From Kribbella qitaiheensis (GTDB lineage Bacteria > Actinomycetota > Actinomycetes > Propionibacteriales > Kribbellaceae): a stretch of 64,000 bases of DNA. Below are positions 60,748 to 64,000 of this stretch, piece after piece. The position numbers and the translations under genes are program-made. The notes beneath the pieces were generated by a model that saw nothing but the letters and a program-made list of their open reading frames with translations, searched no databases and was not told the origin of the DNA. The stretch lies in the NCBI RefSeq assembly GCF_014217565.1, contig NZ_CP043661.1, positions 4,712,001 through 4,776,000 of the forward strand, in the 5' to 3' direction. Within the stretch, counting starts at the first letter, position 1, and every line of letters starts with the position of its first letter.

Positions 60748-60970
60748 CTGGGGCCCCCTCCACAATCACCGGTGGTCCCGAAGAAACACCGGAGCGCCCA
60801 CTAAGCCCCCCGGCTTGGTCGCTCAACCTTTTATCGTCACAACCTCAAGACCGTTACACGTTCTCCTATTTTTTCTCTATTTCCCCACATTTTTCCTGCG
60901 CCGTCAGCTTCTCGCCACCCATTTGCTACCCCCCGAACCCACCTTCTGACAATCCGTGACAATTTCCGGA

Positions 60971-61162
60971 TCAAGCCAGGTGGGTGTGAGTGATGTGGGC
61001 GATCAAATCGGTGGGGCTGTTGCCGCGGAGGTTGAGGATGTCGAGGGCGTGGGTGGCGCGGAGGGTGGCTAGGTCATGCAGGTTTGTCCAGAGGGCCAGT
61101 GCGCTCGGGCGTCGGTGCTTTCGGGGAGGTCGATCGCGAAGCGAGACGCTGTCCATGTACAC
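60971..61162 (-). pseudogene. Possible C-terminal remnant of an unidentified protein
   Basis: The reverse frame RRPSALALWTNLHDLATLRA followed by THALDILNLRGNSPTDLIAH looks like a folded helical C-terminus. The upstream half is absent and no ribosome site is seen before the internal ATG. I do not recognise a family. It may be a gene tail left by rearrangement beside the ATPase gene. Confidence 0.3.
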
Positions 61163-61204
61163 ATCGTCTGCCCGCGAGCGAGTCTCGACTTCGAAATCCA
61201 GCTT

Positions 61205-61239
61205 CTTAGGACTATACTTCTTAGAAGTGTAGTCCTAAG
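61205..61239. promoter_or_regulatory. 35-bp near-perfect palindrome upstream of the ATPase gene
   Basis: 17-bp arms around a central T with a single mismatch (61215/61229). The left arm is CTTAGGACTATACTTCT. It ends 14 bp before the ATG at 61254, so a bound protein would cover the promoter or the ribosome site. The inner part ACTTCT-T-AGAAGT is itself perfect. Confidence 0.78.
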
Positions 61240-61253
61240 GATTGGACCTTCTG

Positions 61254-62729
61254 ATGGCCGCAGTCCAAAAGCCGGCGCAAGTCTTCGGCCGAGCTGCCGA
61301 GTGGGACGGGCTCGTGTCTTTTGCGACCCGGCCAACGCCGCAGGCCATGCTAGGCGTCGTCAGTGGTCGGCGACGGATGGGCAAGACCTATCTGCTCCGT
61401 GCGTTGACCGAGCAAGTGAATGGCTTGTACTTCGGGGCGACCGCCGCCACGGCAGCCGAATCGCTGCGGCAGTTCGGTGCCGCACTGGCCGCCCATTCCG
61501 GTTCCCCTTCGCCGTTCTCTTTCGCGAACTGGGACGACGCGATCGCCTATCTGTTCTCGCTGGGGACTGCCGACCGCGCAGCTGGGCCGCTTTTGGTCGT
61601 GATCGACGAATTCCCGTATCTGTCGAAGACCACACCTGAGATTCCATCGCTGATCCAGCGAGAGATCGACCGTTATCAGGTCGAGCACAATTCGATGCGG
61701 CTGATGTTGTGCGGCTCCGCAATGTCGGTCATGGGCGGCCTATTGACCAGTACCGCGCCGCTACGCGGTCGTGCACAACTCGAGTTGGTGGTGCGGCCCT
61801 TCGGCTATCGCGAGGCGGCCGAGTTCTGGGGGGTTGCGAAAGACCCTGCGTTGGCCGCGCGGCTGCACGCGGTACTGGGTGGAACTCCTGCATACCGTCG
61901 CCAGTTCCTCGCAGATGACACGCCAGCCGGTCTCGAGGATTTCGATCCTTGGCTGACCCGTACGGTGCTCTCTCCGCTGAGCCCACTTTTCCGCGAGGCG
62001 CGTTACCTGCTGGCGGAGGAGACCGATATCAGGGACACCGCGATGTACCACTCGGTCCTGGCCGCCGTTGCGGAAGGCAACGCCACACGGGGCGGTATCG
62101 CGAACTACATCGGCCGCAAATCGGTCGATATCTCGCACCCCCTGACGGTTCTCGAGGACAGTCACCTGCTGGAGCGGGGAGAGGATCTGTTCAGGTCGGG
62201 ACGAGCGCGGTACCGGATCTCCGAGCCGCTGATCAACTTCTACGAGGCGGTGATGCGCCCGGCTTGGGCGCTGCTCGAGAGTGGCCAGGCGACGCAGGTG
62301 TGGTCACAATCGGCAGACCGCTTCGCATCCCAAGTAGCAGGTCCCCACTTCGAGGGCCTCTGCCGCGAGTACATGCTCACCTCGGGTCAGTTCCTGATCG
62401 GGAGACCTATCGGCCAGGTTGGACGTGGTGTGGTCACCGATCCCGCCGCTCGCCGCCAGATCGAGATCGACGTCGCGGTCACGGAATCTCGAAGTCCGGG
62501 CGCGAAGGCCGGCCTGGCTCTTCTAGGCGAAGCGAAGTGGGGCACTGTGATGGACCTCCACCACCTGAACCGTTTGAGCCACGCCCGAGAACTCCTCATC
62601 GGGCGCGGAGCCGCCACCCCCGCCACCCTCCTCGCTTGCTTCAGTGCGAAGGGATTCGCCGCGGAGCTCCAAGCCGAGGCTGCGCGCTCCGATGTCGTGC
62701 TCGTTTCCCTCGCCGATCTCTACCGCTGA
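61254..62729 (+). CDS. AAA/archaeal-ATPase-like protein with DUF234-type C-terminus
   Basis: 491 residues. Walker A VVSGRRRMGKTYLLRAL (about 31-47), Walker B LLVVIDEFPYLS, sensor MRLMLCGSAMSVMGGLL, as in the STAND-like archaeal ATPase family. A winged helix follows (RGGIANYIGRKSVDISHPLTVLEDSHLLERG). The C-terminal DUF234/PDDEXK-like region has GLCREYML, RQIEIDVAVTESRS and LLGEAKWGTVMD. Glu-Asp and E-A-K spacing recalls a PD-(D/E)XK nuclease core. These proteins are of unknown function, with defence or mobile-element roles proposed. The palindrome just upstream suggests self-regulation by the winged helix. ATG 61254. Confidence 0.82.
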   Translation: MAAVQKPAQVFGRAAEWDGLVSFATRPTPQAMLGVVSGRRRMGKTYLLRALTEQVNGLYFGATAATAAESLRQFGAALAAHSGSPSPFSFANWDDAIAYLFSLGTADRAAGPLLVVIDEFPYLSKTTPEIPSLIQREIDRYQVEHNSMRLMLCGSAMSVMGGLLTSTAPLRGRAQLELVVRPFGYREAAEFWGVAKDPALAARLHAVLGGTPAYRRQFLADDTPAGLEDFDPWLTRTVLSPLSPLFREARYLLAEETDIRDTAMYHSVLAAVAEGNATRGGIANYIGRKSVDISHPLTVLEDSHLLERGEDLFRSGRARYRISEPLINFYEAVMRPAWALLESGQATQVWSQSADRFASQVAGPHFEGLCREYMLTSGQFLIGRPIGQVGRGVVTDPAARRQIEIDVAVTESRSPGAKAGLALLGEAKWGTVMDLHHLNRLSHARELLIGRGAATPATLLACFSAKGFAAELQAEAARSDVVLVSLADLYR

Positions 62730-62769
62730 TCCCGCCGCGGAATTCTCTGGGTTTGAACCGCGTGTGTTC

Positions 62770-62904
62770 TAAGATGCCCTTATGACTGCCGGGTCGGCCT
62801 TGCGCCGTGAGTTCGTTTGGTTCCCGGCTGCGCGCTGAGCGCCGGTTGGGCCGCTAGGGGCCCACCCCTTCTTCTTACCCTGAACGCCTTTTGGGCGTTT
62901 CTTC
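62770..62904 (+). promoter_or_regulatory. Putative attenuator leader: TAAGAT box, leaderless 18-codon uORF, two hairpins
   Basis: TAAGAT (62770-62775) could be a -10 element placing the transcript start at or near ATG 62782. A short frame MTAGSALRREFVWFPAAR stops at 62838. A hairpin TGGGCC / GGCCCA (62847-62864) follows, then AACGCC / GGCGTT (62883-62899) with a TTCTTC tail. The layout resembles uORF-controlled attenuation before the oxidoreductase gene at 62987. Confidence 0.5.
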
Positions 62905-62986
62905 ATGCTGCCCTGAACTCTGCCCGCCTTCCATCGCGGGTACTTCGTCATGCCTTTTGCAGAACACCTCGACCAGAAAGTAGCGA

Positions 62987-63807
62987 ATGCCGACCACCTT
63001 TACCGAACAGCTCATCACCGAATTCCGCGCCAATGCAGGTCAGGTCAGTGGCCCCTTCGAGGGTGCTCGCCTGCTCCTGCTCACCACCACCGGCGCCCGC
63101 TCCGGTAAGCCGCACACGACCGTCCTCGGCTACTACCCCGACACGGCGCCGCGCGTCTTCGTCGTGGGGTCTGCCGGGGGCGGTCCCAAGCACCCGGACT
63201 GGTACCACAACGCCCTCGCCAACCCGCGTGTCACAGTCGAGACGGGTCTGTTCACCTACGAAGCCGACGCCGTCGTACTCCGCGGTGCCGAGCGCGACGA
63301 GATCTTCGAGCGTTTCGTCGAGGCGGACCCGGGCTGGGGCGAGTACCAGTCGAAGACGACCCGAACCATCCCGGTCGTCGCCCTGCAGCAGCTCTTCACC
63401 GGCCCACCCGGCAGCGGCGGCTCGTTCGCCGACACGCTCCGGTTGATCCACACCATCTTCCGCCGCGAACTCGCCCTGATCCGCAAGGAGTTCGCAGCCT
63501 CCGGACCATCACTCGGCGCCCAGCTCCGGATCAACTGCCTGACCCTCTGCCAGGGCCTCCACAACCACCACGCCGGCGAATCCACCGCCCTGTTCCCGTC
63601 CCTCCTCAAGACCTACCCCGAACTGGCACCCACCATCAAGCAACTAGACGCCGACCACGCCAGGATCGCCGACCTCCTCGCCGACCTCCAAGCCCTCATC
63701 ACCACGACCACCGCGCCGGCCGACGCCCTCGCCATCTCGACCACCTGATCGACGACCTAACCGCCCACCTGGACCACGAGGAAGCCCAACTCCTCCCCCT
63801 CCTCTAA
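62987..63807 (+). pseudogene. F420-type nitroreductase (DDN family) fused to a hemerythrin-like domain, frameshifted at the end
   Basis: Residues 1-135: deazaflavin-dependent nitroreductase fold (LITEFRANAGQVSGPFEGARLLLLTTTGARSGKPHTT, DWYHNALANPRVTVETG, FVEADPGWGEYQSKT). Residues about 145-270: hemerythrin HHE domain (TLRLIHTIFRRELALIRKEF, CLTLCQGLHNHHAGESTALF, LDADHARIADLLADLQ). As read it ends at 63748. Adding one C in GCCATC near 63737 restores AHLDHLIDDLTAHLDHEEAQ and a stop at 63805-63807, giving the last iron ligands. Such fusions occur in actinobacteria and may use F420H2 together with a di-iron or haem-like oxygen/nitric-oxide sensor. Without correction the domain lacks its last helix. 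Confidence 0.8.
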
Positions 63808-63905
63808 CAAATTGCCGCCTCAGCGGGGCGAGGAGATATCGGCAAGCTTTTGCAGATACTGGCAATGTTGCTTGGTCTGAGACCTGCTCCATCTAGGGTC
63901 GTTGA

Positions 63906-64000
63906 GTGAGCGATGAATCGTGGGGGGACCTCAGGGCGCGCTGTGTGGTGCCGTTCTATCAGCACATGATGGGCATCAATGCGCTGGAAGCGGCTCCGTC
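63906..64000 (+). CDS. Start of an unidentified gene, cut by the window edge
   Basis: GTG 63906 opens VSDESWGDLRARCVVPFYQH and continues MMGINALEAAP to the edge. GC-biased third positions support coding. Too little is present for a family call. Confidence 0.4.
   Translation, partial: MSDESWGDLRARCVVPFYQHMMGINALEAAP

Larger units (their letters stand above)
60680..61253. other. 574-bp intergenic region with terminator, T-rich island, short ORF and palindrome
   Basis: After the ABC operon terminator an AT-rich, pyrimidine-rich stretch (about 60825-60960) contrasts sharply with the rest of the window. It contains tattttttctctatttccc. A 63-codon reverse frame at 60971-61162 and the 35-bp palindrome at 61205-61239 follow. 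Confidence 0.55.

Overview
The window looks like chromosome from a high-GC actinobacterium, most likely a soil Propionibacteriales member such as Kribbella. This rests on strong G/C third-position bias, frequent GTG starts, F420/LLM-type oxidoreductases, SigE-family sigma factors, menaquinone synthesis (MenB), the tRNA-adenosine-deaminase pair typical of Actinobacteria, and a DUF222-HNH (13E12-type) gene. No plasmid, prophage or CRISPR backbone was seen. The genus is an inference from style, not a marker match.

Layout. 0-3.6 kb: a decayed FAD-monooxygenase tail, a glycosyltransferase, an LLM oxidoreductase and a frameshifted aminoglycoside-phosphotransferase-like kinase. 3.6-8.1 kb: a DUF222-HNH gene cut in two by a complete IS21-type element (istA/istB, 6-bp target duplication). 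8.1-9.4 kb: a gene desert of three tandem-repeat families and a G-rich tract. 9.4-16 kb: a cyclic-nucleotide-binding protein and an Rv1264-like adenylate cyclase, an MmyB-type regulator with a divergent SnoaL-like protein, a MarR regulator facing a flavin-reductase/GNAT fusion with two palindromic operators, another GNAT, and a PadR/HAAS pair. 16-21.8 kb: a frameshifted AraC-DinB fusion, a heavily damaged GH95 fucosidase, and an ArsR/MFS divergent pair. 21.7-29.3 kb: a secreted S15 peptidase, LacI regulator, menB, an AAA-ATPase remnant, a Tat-exported beta-propeller protein, upp, the tadA operon and tRNA-Ser(CGA). 29.4-35.8 kb: a K+/H+ antiporter, LytR_C protein, L,D-transpeptidase, HerA-like ATPase and diguanylate cyclase. 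35.9-41 kb: two SigE-family sigma factor/membrane partner operons around a locally duplicated segment with a 434-bp perfect repeat. 41-48.3 kb: a second MmyB/SnoaL module with DinB, a secreted TAP-type hydrolase, a methyltransferase, a TetR/SDR pair fused by deletion, a 39-aa acidic peptide with a signal-less peptidoglycan-active protein, and a resolvase-fold pair. 48.6-56.2 kb: MFS/XRE divergent pair, GNAT, Tex, a DHA2 efflux pump and a YesL-like protein. 56.2-60.7 kb: a DeoR/LacI hybrid regulator and a sugar ABC importer without an ATPase. 61-64 kb: an AAA ATPase behind a 35-bp palindrome, and an F420-type oxidoreductase/hemerythrin fusion behind a putative attenuator leader.

How the genes work together. 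Most of the window is small regulator-plus-target modules (MarR, PadR/HAAS, MmyB/SnoaL, ArsR/MFS, XRE/MFS, DeoR-LacI/ABC, SigE/membrane partner) mixed with cell-envelope genes. Housekeeping islands are upp, tadA with its partner, tRNA-Ser and menB. An unusually large number of genes carry single-base frameshifts, several next to G/C runs, so genuine decay and sequencing indels must be separated before functions are called lost.

The strongest candidates for something unusual are the duplicated sigma-factor locus, the acidic peptide/hydrolase pair, the flavin-reductase/GNAT module with an operator on its start codon, the cyclase with a triplicated start region, and the leader-controlled F420/hemerythrin fusion.
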